64,000 nucleotides of DNA, from assembly GCF_900465055.1 (NCBI RefSeq), contig NZ_LS483250.1, positions 1,798,001 through 1,862,000 on the forward strand, written 5' to 3'. This document shows positions 45,587 through 54,880 of the stretch, piece after piece. The DNA is from Moritella yayanosii. GTDB taxonomy: Bacteria > Pseudomonadota > Gammaproteobacteria > Enterobacterales > Moritellaceae. The translations under genes and the position numbers were made by a program. Position 1 is the stretch's first letter. Every line of letters starts with the position of its first letter. Below the pieces are notes generated by a model. The model was not told where the DNA came from and made no database searches. It was given only the letters and a program-made list of their open reading frames with translations.

Positions 45587-46387
45587 ATGTCTAGAAGCCA
45601 ACGACTCTTTGACTTACTCCAGCTGTTACGCTGTCATAAATACCCTGTCTCAGCTGCACACTTAGCTCAAGAACTGAATGTAAGTGTTCGTACTATCTAC
45701 CGTGATATAGCGACATTACAAGCACAAGGTGCAGAGATTGAAGGCGAAGCAGGGCTTGGCTACATATTGAAACCGACGTTTACGCTGCCTCCATTAATGT
45801 TTTCAACAGAAGAGTTAGAGGCTCTCCTGTTAGGAGCTGATTGGATTAGCAAACAGGCTAATGGTGAATTTAGTAATGCCGCAAAAAACGCTATTGCTAA
45901 AATATCATCAGTATTACCAGAAAATCACATTGTGAAGCGAAGCCCGGATATCATGCGTGTAGCTTCTATCATTGAAGTACCAGAATTAACGACAGAACTA
46001 TCATATATTAGAGATGCCATCAAACATCAGAATAAAGCTGAGATTGACTATCACGATTCTCAAGGGAATCCTAGCTCGCGGATAATATGGCCTATTCTGA
46101 TAGGGTTATTCCAGTACCACTATGTTCTAGTGGTGTGGTGTGAGACAAGAGATACATTTCGTAATTTTAGGCTCGATAGAATAGATCAGTGGCAGTCCCT
46201 TGAGCAAAAGTACCAACCTAATCGTCGTGATTTACTGAAACAATGGCAGGAAATAGAAGGGATTAGTGAGAAAGAAATTCGCTTGTTCTTTATGTCGAAA
46301 ATATTGAAATCAGCAAAAACTTTTACACCAATACTTTTGAATGTGACGGTGAGGTTTTATCGCCAACATTTATCTCTTTCTCATTAG
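45587..46387 (+). CDS. YafY-type HTH/WYL-domain transcriptional regulator
   Basis: 266 residues as read. The N-terminal HTH_11 domain (RSQRLFDLLQLLRCHKYPVS; VSVRTIYRDIATLQAQGAEI) is followed by GEAGLGYILKPTFTLPPLMF and a WYL domain (AEIDYHDSQGNPSSR, YYVVVWCETRDTFRNFRLDR-type block). Family members bind DNA and sense small ligands, and often sit next to a VOC-family gene they control. The end looks altered: after QWQEIEGISEKE the last ~40 codons overlap the shifted start of the VOC gene, which suggests that a one-base insertion near 46271-46279 changed both ends. Confidence 0.8.
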   Translation: MSRSQRLFDLLQLLRCHKYPVSAAHLAQELNVSVRTIYRDIATLQAQGAEIEGEAGLGYILKPTFTLPPLMFSTEELEALLLGADWISKQANGEFSNAAKNAIAKISSVLPENHIVKRSPDIMRVASIIEVPELTTELSYIRDAIKHQNKAEIDYHDSQGNPSSRIIWPILIGLFQYHYVLVVWCETRDTFRNFRLDRIDQWQSLEQKYQPNRRDLLKQWQEIEGISEKEIRLFFMSKILKSAKTFTPILLNVTVRFYRQHLSLSH

Positions 46388-46662
46388 GCGATGGTGTTAG
46401 TGTTGAGTTAAAACAGCTCGCACAAGTTTCCCCGAAAGCTCATATTACTGGTGGCGGTACAGAACTATCCTTAATGGTAGATAATTCAAAAGTATTACAT
46501 CGTCTTTACGAACAATGGAAAAACAAAGGAGTTAAATTCATTCAAACTCCGGTAGAGTTAATTTTTGGTATTACATTTGTTGCGATTGATCCTGATGGAC
46601 ATCGAATTAGGGTCTTTACGCAGAATAAAAAGAGTCAAAATCAAAACCAAAATGGTCTGTAA
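46266..46662 (+). pseudogene. VOC (glyoxalase/bleomycin-resistance) family gene, frameshifted at its start
   Basis: From 46282 one frame reads LVLYVENIEISKNFYTNTFE, then EVLSPTFISFSLGDGVSVEL and TGGGTELSLMVDN to ITFVAIDPDGHRIRVFT, a complete single-module VOC protein of about 125 residues. No start codon exists in that frame before 46474. Removing one A from the run at 46276-46279 would join it to the GTG at 46266 (M-R-K-N-S-L-V-L-Y). Internal ATG 46474 would give only a C-terminal 62-residue half. Partner of the WYL regulator upstream. Confidence 0.75.
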
Positions 46663-46739
46663 ATTTCTGATCTTCCGATGCAATGATCGCCATTGCAGCA
46701 TTTTAGCCATGTTTTCGTAGGGCTCCCAATCTAAAAGTA

Positions 46740-46940
46740 TTATTTTTTATCGGCAAAGCTCTCTTGAATAATAAAGGTGGTAGTAAAAGGATCCAACCAA
46801 CGCAAAGCCCCCTGTGTCGGACATTCCTGTCGATTGCGCCACAAGTTCACAGAAAAACCTTTTGCATGTGAATGATCTAGGTAGATATGGCTATGCGTTT
46901 TTTCATCATGCCCGTTAAACTAGTCTGAAGTGTAATTCAT
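46740..46940 (-). pseudogene. Short gene or gene tail with in-frame TAG
   Basis: From ATG 46938-46940 the frame reads MNYTSD, TAG, then FNGHDEKTHSHIYLDHSHAK, GFSVNLWRNRQECPTQGALR and WLDPFTTTFIIQESFADKK to a TAA. The composition looks like real protein (His-rich, balanced), and a single TGG-to-TAG change would explain the break. I do not recognise the family. The remainder of 46663-47004 shows nothing else. Confidence 0.45.
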
Positions 46941-47004
46941 TTTGTAATCAATTGCTTGCAACCAATAGCCAGAGCGCTCATTATATTAAATTATAATAAT
47001 ATAT

Positions 47005-48376
47005 ATGCCTAAGGTTGTCGGATATCTTATGAATAAATTTGTCTCCAAGCGAAATACAGATGCCAGTCACTACAAAGATAATCGCGCTCAAGTGGAACTA
47101 CTCTATTCAATAGTTGCGGTCGTCATACTGATAGCGTTTTCACTTTATTTCGAAGTGGATTTTGTGGAAACGCTGTATGACTACACACGAGAATACGAAG
47201 ACTGGGAACTGGATGAGTTAATTTTCAGTTTTCTGTGGATTGCGATTGTAGCTGTCATTTACGCAGTCCGACGTGTAATTGATATTATCGATCTCAACAA
47301 GACCAATGCATACAATGCAAATCATGACTCACTAACGGGACTCCCAAACAGAGGTTTCGCTCAATACTTAATGGGCAAAATGCTGCATAGAGCGAACCGC
47401 GGCAATCACTCCGTCGCCGTTATCTTTCTGGATTTAAATGAGTTTAAGAATATTAACGATTCCTTTGGACATGATCATGGTGATTTACTAATAAAAAAAA
47501 TCGGTCACAGGCTCTCATCAACCATTAGAGGTGAAGAAGTTGTTTCTCGGCTGGGAGGAGATGAATTCTTGATTATCGCTGAGTTTTCTGACGGTATAAA
47601 TCCTCTAGAACCTCTAATTGAACGGATTAAAGAATGCACTAAAGAACCATTTGATATATTTGGTAAATCTATAAGCTCTAGCTTTAGTATTGGTGTCGCA
47701 GCTTCCCCCGAACACGGAACATCAGTAAATAGCCTTTTGGTCGCTGCTGATACTGCTATGTATGAAGCTAAACGAAATAAAGATTCGCCCGTATTTTACT
47801 ATACAAATGAAATAGGCGAACGTAATAAAGAGTACTTGAAGTTATCGTCAAACCTTAAATCCGCAATTATTAACAAAGATCTTTACCTGGTTTTTCAGCC
47901 TATTGTTAATACCTACTCAGGAAAGGTCGAAGGGTATGAAGCGCTGACAAGGTGGGAGTTAAATGGTAATTCAATAAACCCAGAACGTATTATTTCAATT
48001 GCTGAAAACATTGGTTTATCAGAGGCATTTTTTTGCTGGTTAATAAATACAGCATTAGAAGAAAGCGCTCTTTTTAAGATGCCTGAGCAGTTTATCTCCA
48101 TCAATGTAACGGTTAAACAATTTCTATCCGAAAACTTTTTGCCCATAATGGAAGATGCAATATCCAAATATAAAAATACAATCATTAATCTAGAGATAAC
48201 AGAAAGTTCGATACTAGCAGATTATGACAAAGCGATAAACACTATTCGCCGGCTTAAAAAGCTAGGGATAAAAGTGATGATCGATGACTTTGGGACGGGT
48301 TATTCATCGCTAGGTAGATTGAGAGACCTTGATATAGATAAAATAAAAATCGATAAGTCCTTCTTGGTTGATGTAG
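47005..48376 (+). pseudogene. GGDEF-EAL protein, 5' part, interrupted by IS21-family insertion
   Basis: Two membrane helices (YSIVAVVILIAFSLYF; FLWIAIVAVIYAVRRVI) with a short acidic loop, then a GGDEF domain (DSLTGLPNRG, FLDLNEFKNINDSFGHDHGD, SRLGGDEFLIIAE) and an EAL domain (FQPIVNTYSG, GYEALTRW, INVTVKQF, LEITESSI, IDDFGTGYSSLGRL, IDKIKIDKSFL). Active-site residues of both domains are present; the inhibitory RxxD site is replaced by RGEE. The reading frame runs into the insertion and ends at TAA 48406. The rest of the gene is at 50981-51211, and fusing the parts at the 7-base duplication gives exactly 532 codons. Start ATG 47005 or 47029. Confidence 0.92.
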
Positions 48377-48455
48377 TGCGTATTAACATGAAGGAGATCG
48401 CTCAATAACATTCATGGAGATCACTTTTTTCTCCGTCTGTAGAGCTAGGTTTAAT

Positions 48456-49208
48456 TTATACTGAGTGATCTCCATCAGTCAAGTTATTGGTCATTTTTCG
48501 CATTGATTCGCCCTCTAATTCTATCTTTATCGAGCCATGTACCAGTCGGTCCAGAATTGCATCAGCATGCGTCGATTCTCCGATCATTTTGTACCAATGT
48601 TCTTGCGGTAATTGACTGGCAATTAAAGTCGATTTACTGTCATATCGGGCATCAATCAGTTCAAGTAAATCGCTTCGTTGCTGTGCATTTAATGGCTCCA
48701 GTCCCCAATCATCCAAGATCAGTAAATCTGCATTGGTTAACTTTCCTATCAGTTTTCGATAGGTTCCGTCAGCCTGTGCAAAAAACATTTTTTCGAGTAG
48801 TTCTTTCAGCCTAAAATAAAATACGCTTTGCCCTTGTTGGCAATGCTGATGCCCGAAGGCACAGGCAAGGTATGTTTTGCCACACCCTGTTGCCCCGGTG
48901 ATCAATATATTTTGATGTAATCGCAACCACTCGCCCTGCGCCAAGGTTCGGATCTGTGACTTATTCAGGTTGCGCTTGGCACGATAATCTAACTGCTCTA
49001 TGCCAGCATGAACTCTGAATTTAGCTTGCCGTGTTAAGCGCGCTATTTTACGTTGTGAACGTGCGTTAAGCTCATTATCAAGCAGTAAGCTTAGCCTTTC
49101 TTCGAACGCGAGTTCTCGGTAATGCGTCGGCTGTTCCGTCTGTAATGTGAGGGCGTCTTTGATGCCGGACAAACCAAGCGTAGTCAGTTGATTATAAATT
49201 GTTTTCAT
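48456..49208 (-). CDS. istB: IstB-like helper ATPase of the IS21 element
   Basis: 250 residues from ATG 49208 (MKTIYNQLTTLGL), with AAGGGAAATGGA just upstream; 10-13 more codons are possible but precede the ribosome site. DnaC/IstB-type AAA+ ATPase: Walker A ITGATGCGKTYLACAFG, Walker B LLILDDWGLEPL and sensor STLIASQLPQEHW. It acts with IstA in target selection. The coding sequence starts 11 bases downstream of the istA stop region, so translation is likely coupled. Confidence 0.93.
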   Translation of the reverse strand: MKTIYNQLTTLGLSGIKDALTLQTEQPTHYRELAFEERLSLLLDNELNARSQRKIARLTRQAKFRVHAGIEQLDYRAKRNLNKSQIRTLAQGEWLRLHQNILITGATGCGKTYLACAFGHQHCQQGQSVFYFRLKELLEKMFFAQADGTYRKLIGKLTNADLLILDDWGLEPLNAQQRSDLLELIDARYDSKSTLIASQLPQEHWYKMIGESTHADAILDRLVHGSIKIELEGESMRKMTNNLTDGDHSV

Positions 49209-49218
49209 TCCATTTCCC

Positions 49219-50766
49219 TTAATGATAATACGTATTGCCACGCACATTGTTGTGCTCTATTTCTGCTAATAGATCTAACTGTTGTTCAGGTAGTGGTTGG
49301 TTATCTAGGCCTTTTTTAAGAATAGATTTGATACCCGCTAATCTTCTTATTCCTGTATGTAAAGCGCGTCCACATGCAGCCTCTAAGCGCGGTGTTGTGT
49401 ATTGTTTACCTAGCGCAAGCAATCCTAAGCAAACGCGGTAAGCTTGCTCAGGATGTGGCCTTTCTTGCATTAACAGAGTGACGAGCTCTTCTGTTTTTGG
49501 GCCAATATCTTGCGCCCATTTCTCAAATCGTTGCGGTGACCATTCCCCTTGTTTTCGATGTGAAACAGGCATATGAGCATCAAGCGTGCTGTGTCCACCA
49601 ATCTTGTGAGAACGAGGATGCACCGCTACACACTCTCCCTGATGGTATACTGTGACGAGTTCACCGGTAATATGCGCTTCGAGTTTTTTCTTTATCAGTG
49701 AATGCGGTACAGAGTAATAATGCTTTTCTATATCAATGTGATAGTCGATATGTACAGTCACCATTTTCACTTGGGTATAGATATACGGTTCAAGGGGTAA
49801 GGGTTTCAATTCTGGCTTATCAATGGCAATAAATTGTGAATGACGCGTACCAGGATGCACTTTCATGGCCCGTTGATTGAGTTCAAGTAGCAATTCTTCG
49901 ATCCGGATATTTAATTGTCGCAAAGAAAAAAAGTCTTCATGCCTCAATGCGGCCATGATCCAGCGCTCTACGATCTGTACAGCCACTTCAGCTTTGGCTT
50001 TATCCTTGGGTTTATAAGGGCGAGCCGGCACGATGACCGTATTATAATGCGCAGCCATCTGTGAATACGTCGGGTTAATATCGGGATCATAGCGACACGA
50101 TCTGGTTGTACCGCTTTTTAAGTTGTCTGGGATCAAGAGCTCAGGAACACCGCCTAAAAAGGTGAAACAGCGAGCGTGGCTCATCACCCAATTTTCTAGA
50201 CCTTGGGTCCACGTGGCTTCTGCATAGGTGTAATTAGAGGCACCCATCACGGCAACAAAAATTTGTGCCGTTTTAATTTCACCGGTTGTAGGATCAATAA
50301 TGTTCATCGTCGGCCCACAGTAATCAATAAATAGTTTTTCACCCGCCTTATGCTGTTGTCGCATCGATGGTTTTTGACAACCAAGCCATTTCTTATATAG
50401 CCGGCAGAAGTGATTGTAACTATAGAATTTATTGTTATTTCGTTCTCTGTATTCTTCCCATAGTAATTGCAGAGTCATTGTTTTTGGCTTGAGTTCTTGA
50501 TGGATCACCGACCAATCTGGGGTGGTGATTTGGGGATTGGTTTTGACGGTAGTGTGCAGAAATTTTTGATGAAGAGTCACATCATCCCATTCCTCAGATA
50601 ACGGCCATGAGGTGATCCCCATTTGGGCTGCTCGATTGGCATAACGAGATACCACTGAGGGGGAGATAGATAAACTTTTAGCGACTTGACGATGGCTCAG
50701 TGAACAACCGTATTTGAGTCTAAGGATCTCTTTTAATTTACGCATAGATATAGGTGCCGTTGGCAT
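49219..50766 (-). CDS. istA: IstA-like transposase (DDE) of the IS21 element
   Basis: 515 residues from ATG 50766, chosen because AAGGGA stands 8-9 bases upstream; the frame is open further up without a signal. An N-terminal helix-turn-helix (GCSLSHRQVAKSLSISPSVV) precedes the rve-type catalytic core: first Asp in LFIDYCGPTMNII, second Asp in ELLIPDNLKSG, Glu in KAKAEVAVQIVERWI. The C-terminal beta-barrel-like domain has EKHYYSVPHSLI. Complete. Confidence 0.94.
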   Translation of the reverse strand: MPTAPISMRKLKEILRLKYGCSLSHRQVAKSLSISPSVVSRYANRAAQMGITSWPLSEEWDDVTLHQKFLHTTVKTNPQITTPDWSVIHQELKPKTMTLQLLWEEYRERNNNKFYSYNHFCRLYKKWLGCQKPSMRQQHKAGEKLFIDYCGPTMNIIDPTTGEIKTAQIFVAVMGASNYTYAEATWTQGLENWVMSHARCFTFLGGVPELLIPDNLKSGTTRSCRYDPDINPTYSQMAAHYNTVIVPARPYKPKDKAKAEVAVQIVERWIMAALRHEDFFSLRQLNIRIEELLLELNQRAMKVHPGTRHSQFIAIDKPELKPLPLEPYIYTQVKMVTVHIDYHIDIEKHYYSVPHSLIKKKLEAHITGELVTVYHQGECVAVHPRSHKIGGHSTLDAHMPVSHRKQGEWSPQRFEKWAQDIGPKTEELVTLLMQERPHPEQAYRVCLGLLALGKQYTTPRLEAACGRALHTGIRRLAGIKSILKKGLDNQPLPEQQLDLLAEIEHNNVRGNTYYH

Positions 50767-50980
50767 AGTCATTCCCTTCATCAAAATGAACAGAATAACG
50801 GTTAAATACACCTACAGGGCAGTGAAAAAAGCAAGTTTGTCCAATAACATTCATGGAGATCACTCAATAACATTTCAGGGTAAAAGTGATCTTCATGAAT
50901 GTTATTAGCTGATCTTGATTGAGGTTATTGGGTGATCTCCATCGATGTTATTAGGTGATCTCCATGGTGGTTAATATGCA

Positions 50981-51211
50981 GATGTAGCACTAAATGGTAA
51001 AAATGCAAAAATATTTGAGGGTATTTTTGGTCTGGCTACCACGTTAGAAATCGAGGTAGTAGCCGAAGGACTTGAAACTATTGAGCAACTACAATTTTTA
51101 CGTAAATTCCCCCCAATGCTTGTCCAAGGTTACTTGCTCCAGAAACCAGCATTAAAAGAAAACCAGAAGCCAGAATCAATAATCCGCAACATCATGAATT
51201 GTAACGAGTAG
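50981..51211 (+). pseudogene. 3' part of the interrupted GGDEF-EAL gene
   Basis: Continues the EAL domain from D-V-A-L-N-G-K: ATTLEIEVVAEGLETIEQLQ, then LVQGYLLQKPA, and ends at TAG 51209-51211. E-V-V-A-E-G-V/L-E-T is the conserved EAL motif near the barrel end. It has no start of its own. Joined to 47005-48376 it restores a 531-residue protein. Confidence 0.9.
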
Positions 51212-51214
51212 AAA

Positions 51215-51991
51215 CTAAAATGATAACCTTGGGAAGGTAAGGCTAAGCAATAAATAAAACCAGCGTTGTGCAAGTAAGAACACCGCCGTAATTGGTAATG
51301 CCGACAACACAGCTGCCGCGGCAAATTTACGTAACCCGCTCATGCGAATTTCATGACCATTAGGTAATACCAAGTCCACCGTCTTTAATCGCAAGGCGGT
51401 AACCATTCATTAACCCAATCAGTGTGAGGGTGCACCATTTGATAAAATGCGGCTATCACTCGCCAGTTGTTGTTGGAACGATGTCAGCGCAACCGCGCCC
51501 AATGGTTTGTCGTTATTCACTTTAGCCAAACCTTCATTGGTCAATAAATAGTTTTCGATAAATTCAACCGCTAAATCTTTATTTGGTGACGCAGTACTGA
51601 TACCCGCGGTTAATATCCCAACAAACGGTTTCGAATGCTGGCCATTAAATTTCGGTAACTCAACGACGCCATAATTAATCTCTGACTTGTCTATGTTGCC
51701 TCATGCCCACGGACCATTGATCGTCATCGCCACATTACCTTTGATAAACTCAGACTCTGATACTGAGTAATCCATATCCGGTGAAATGACGTTATCTGCT
51801 AATAGTTTTTGTACTAACTGCATACTGCTTTTAACGCCCGCATTATTCACGCCAGCATCTTTCACATCATACCCGTTAGCATTGGCTTTAAAGGCATAAC
51901 CACCGTTTGCCGCCATTAACGGCCAAGTGAAGTACGGTTCTTTTAGATTCCACATAATTGCCGACTTGCCCTGGGTTTTAAGCTGCTAGTC
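51215..51991 (-). pseudogene. Mosaic remnant of a second malE-malF-malG cluster
   Basis: Read leftward: a malE piece (51450-51991; [20 protein letters not shown] ... [19 protein letters not shown], Trp-to-stop at 51698-51700, ends near ASDSRI). Then a few codons of malF's first helix ([10 protein letters not shown], about 51410-51440), malF P2 residues (DLVLPNGHEIRMSGLRKFAA), and finally malG's penultimate segment ([19 protein letters not shown]). At least three deletions joined pieces in the native order. The 54 bases from 51922 are identical to the working malE (41564 on), while the rest is clearly diverged. Confidence 0.9.
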
Positions 51992-52035
51992 TTAACCCCC
52001 TCTTTGTGGATGTTGATAGCAGCGTTATGGTCGCC
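51988..52035 (-). pseudogene. TnpB (IS200/IS605-type OrfB) C-terminal remnant
   Basis: The minus strand reads GDHNAAINIHKEGVKTSS. D-x-N-A-A-x-N-I is the conserved RuvC-III end of TnpB proteins. It abuts the malE remnant exactly where homology to malE ends, which suggests that the element's excision or insertion made that junction. Only ~16 codons are visible. Confidence 0.5.
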
Positions 52036-52127
52036 TAGCTATTTTGCGGGTTCTTGCGGTGGTACTAATTTAGATGTTATTGCAAAATACATTGTGCATC
52101 AAAACAGGCCTAAGTAATGTTAATGCC

Positions 52128-52591
52128 GCTATGGAGGCATAGGTTTAGGGGGTAGTATCAGGGATTGGTTTGGTGATTGAGGTATTTATCTTCAAAATGC
52201 TGCCAACGTCTCCACCTATCACCGTCATGCTGATTATCTTAGCGGTGGTCACCTGAGCCTCGATCCTCGAAGCCGCTGGCGGTCTCAAATATATGCTGCA
52301 AGTTGCTGAGCGAATTTTAAGAAAGAATCCTAAATGCGTGACGCTCATCGCCCCTTTTGTTACCTATACAATGACATTTTTGGTATTGCTTGGATGTCAG
52401 ATATTTATTTCCAATACGCGATGCCGCAATTCAAAGCCAGTATAGTTGATATGGTCACACAGCACCCTTGAACGTTTGCGTTATCGCTGTCCATCGTCTC
52501 GGTAGTGGTTAACTCACAAGCGGCAACAGCGCGCATGATGTTACCCGTCGGTTTGGCGCTAGGACTCGAACCTGCGTTAGTGATTGGTTAA
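52128..52591 (+). pseudogene. DcuA/DcuB-type C4-dicarboxylate carrier remnant
   Basis: Separate frames give an N-terminal piece (ASILEAAGGLKYMLQVAERI then LRKNPKCVTLIAPFVTYTMT) and a C-terminal piece (QFKASIVDMVTQHP, TGA in place of Trp, TFALSLSIVSVVVNSQAATA, MMLPVGLALGLEPALVIG). These match DcuA/DcuB ends with some 250 central codons deleted plus stops. Anaerobic fumarate/aspartate exchange was the likely function. Confidence 0.8.
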
Positions 52592-52612
52592 AAACCCTAA
52601 GTTAATTAAAAA

Positions 52613-52646
52613 AAAAGCCATTAAGTATTCATACTTAATGGCTTTT
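52613..52646. terminator. Terminator of the chemoreceptor gene
   Basis: AAGCCATTAAGTA-TTCA-TACTTAATGGCTT with A and T runs on the two sides, a strong bidirectional hairpin 27 bases past the leftward chemoreceptor stop. Confidence 0.85.
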
Positions 52647-52672
52647 ACTCAATAAAATAAAAATGAACGAGA

Positions 52673-54583
52673 TTACTTCAGTTTAAATTGAGCCACAATT
52701 GATTTCAGTTGCTCATTGGCAACAGCAACATTTACCGATTCTTGAGCGGTAGCTTGACCGTTTATGGCTAGCTCTTGCGCCATTTCACGGATCGCAGTCA
52801 TGTTACGCGTCACTTCATGAGAAACACTGCTTTGTTCCTCGGCCGCGGTGGCAATTTGCGTGTTTAAATCATTAATTTTCGTTACAGAACTCGCGATATG
52901 ATCCAAATTCTCAGCTACCGTGTAGGTGTTTTTAGCAGCCTCTTGGCAAGTTTCTTGGGTCATATCCATCGCTAAAATCGCCGAACTTGAACCCGCAGTT
53001 AATGCATCCAGCGTTTCTTTGATTTCAGCCGTACTCACTTGCGTTCTCGCTGCTAGCGCACGCACTTCATCAGCAACAACAGCAAAACCACGACCTTGTT
53101 CACCCGCTCGCGCCGCTTCAATTGCCGCGTTAAGCGCAAGTAGATTTGTTTGTTCAGCAATCTCGCCGATCACATTAAGTACTTTAGTGATAGCTTGCGT
53201 GTTTTTCTCAATGTCTTGGATACTTTTTGATGAACTTTCTACATTTTCAACCAGCTTCGAGACCGTTGATGTGGTCGATGTAACCGTCAGTTTCGATATA
53301 TTTACCTGCTTATTCATTGCATCTGTAAATTGTGACGCTTCCTCAGCATTGCTGGCAACATCATTCGCCGTGGCACTCATTTCTTCTACTGCGGCTGCAA
53401 TTTGGTCGGTTTCAATTGAGTGAGCATCCAATACTTGATTATTACTCACAGTTTGCTGTTCTAGTTTTCCTACACTTTCGGAAATATGTTGTGAAGAGTT
53501 ATCGATCTCTAACATCAAGGTTTGCAGATTCGTAATGAAAGCATTAATACCTGCCGAAATATCACCTAAGTCATCGTTACTTTCAACCGGTAAGCGACGC
53601 GTTAAATCACCATTACCTTTAGATAAATCCATGACCACTTCTTTCAGTGATACAATCGGACGATACACGATATTCAGTACGGTAATGGTCAAGAACAAAC
53701 CAATAGCGAGCATAATAGCAGAGACCACAATCGCACTTTCAAACGCTTCATCGACTTCTGCATAAGCCACAGACTTATCAACACCAATAAATAAGTACCA
53801 GCGCTTGCCATTGACCAGTGTAATTTCTCGCGTAAAGGCTAATTTATCAACACCCGCTACCGTATAAGCCGTGGTGTTCGCACGCCCACTTAACATACCG
53901 GTTTTAACATTACTCATGCCGATATCAGATAAATTAACCCCCCTTCTCAATACCGTTGAATTTGATGCTAATGCATAACCGTCACTATCTATAATGGCGG
54001 TGACAGAACCAGGATAATTAACATTTTTAACTGTTTGTTCAAGGATGCTTAAATCAATATCACCCAGTAACACACCATTACCTAAGTTACGAACAACTGA
54101 AATAACCGGAAGACCTGTGCCTATGTCGTTATAAATATCGGAAATATCGAGCGTTGCAGCGTTTTTACCTAGGCGATACCAAGGACGTTGACGTGCATCA
54201 TAACGCGCTGTAATAGCAACGCCATTAACCCAGCTTGGATCTTGTGCAGTGGAATAAGTGACACCATCATCAAAAGCGATAAATACACCGCCAAAGCCAC
54301 TGGTTTCTTTTATGAGTCGCGCGATGCTGACGTAATCATCACCTAGGCTATTTGACTTGTATTGTTGGGTAATGGCATTAAGCGCATCCGTTTTTGCTGT
54401 AAACCAATCTTCAATTTTATTGGCTTCGTAGTTTACGATTGTACTCGACAGCAGGTTCACATCTTCAATAGTTTTAGATTTAATTATATTATAAGAAATT
54501 ATGTTTGAAACAAGTAAAATAGCGGTCAGTAAGATAACTACCGACAATATGATGAGTCTTTTGAATCCTAAATTTTTTAACAT
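52673..54583 (-). CDS. Methyl-accepting chemotaxis protein with dCache-type sensor
   Basis: 636 residues from ATG 54583 (a TTG five codons up is less likely). TM1 at ~8-28 ([20 protein letters not shown]). The periplasmic ~240-residue dCache-like domain has [15 protein letters not shown] and [19 protein letters not shown], the amino-acid/organic-acid pocket region. TM2 ([18 protein letters not shown]), HAMP ([20 protein letters not shown]) and the long signalling coiled coil with tip [20 protein letters not shown] follow. There is no C-terminal CheR-tether pentapeptide. The ligand is unknown. It is the only intact chemoreceptor here, the one at 43691 being broken. Confidence 0.94.
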   Translation of the reverse strand: MLKNLGFKRLIILSVVILLTAILLVSNIISYNIIKSKTIEDVNLLSSTIVNYEANKIEDWFTAKTDALNAITQQYKSNSLGDDYVSIARLIKETSGFGGVFIAFDDGVTYSTAQDPSWVNGVAITARYDARQRPWYRLGKNAATLDISDIYNDIGTGLPVISVVRNLGNGVLLGDIDLSILEQTVKNVNYPGSVTAIIDSDGYALASNSTVLRRGVNLSDIGMSNVKTGMLSGRANTTAYTVAGVDKLAFTREITLVNGKRWYLFIGVDKSVAYAEVDEAFESAIVVSAIMLAIGLFLTITVLNIVYRPIVSLKEVVMDLSKGNGDLTRRLPVESNDDLGDISAGINAFITNLQTLMLEIDNSSQHISESVGKLEQQTVSNNQVLDAHSIETDQIAAAVEEMSATANDVASNAEEASQFTDAMNKQVNISKLTVTSTTSTVSKLVENVESSSKSIQDIEKNTQAITKVLNVIGEIAEQTNLLALNAAIEAARAGEQGRGFAVVADEVRALAARTQVSTAEIKETLDALTAGSSSAILAMDMTQETCQEAAKNTYTVAENLDHIASSVTKINDLNTQIATAAEEQSSVSHEVTRNMTAIREMAQELAINGQATAQESVNVAVANEQLKSIVAQFKLK

Positions 54584-54732
54584 TATTTTATTCCACAATG
54601 AGATAGATCAGAGATTAACTGCTAAGATAATTTACATCCATAAAAATTAGCAGCTTTAGTGTCTAACAAACTTAGAATATGACTTTAAAGTCACCTCATA
54701 CTCTTCGTTTCGCCCTTCATTCTCTATTTATA

Positions 54733-54772
54733 ATTCCATAATAACGAGAATAACTCCATAATAACGAGAATA
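54733..54772. repeat. Two tandem copies of a 20-base repeat upstream of the chemoreceptor
   Basis: The unit AA(T/C)TCCATAATAACGAGAAT occurs twice with one difference, about 150-190 bases before the chemoreceptor start. Could be paired regulator sites or slippage. Confidence 0.6.
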
Positions 54773-54837
54773 TTCTGAATAATCCTCAATGACACAATGT
54801 AGTGTATCGGCGATTTCTCATAAAACATTAATAAAAA

Positions 54838-54875
54838 ACAAAAAAAACGCCACCAATAAGGTGACGCTCTTTTCT
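54838..54875 (-). terminator. Terminator of the former tnaA gene
   Basis: Minus strand AGAGCGTCACC-TTATT-GGTGGCG followed by eight T residues, directly after the tnaA remnant. It is preserved although the gene is dead. Confidence 0.8.
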
Positions 54876-54880
54876 CTGGA

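Larger units (their letters stand above)
48377..50980 (-). mobile_element. IS21-family insertion sequence, complete, 2604 bases
   Basis: Bounded by 7-base target duplications GATGTAG (48370-48376 and 50981-50987). Ends start TGCGTATTAAC on the left and TGCATATTAAC on the right as inverted repeats with one mismatch. Inside each end are several copies of a transposase-site-like repeat built on CAATAACATTCATGGAGATC; an identical 23-base copy occurs at 48403-48425 and 50842-50864 in the same orientation. It encodes istA and istB on the minus strand. Everything needed looks intact, so it may still be active. Confidence 0.93.
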
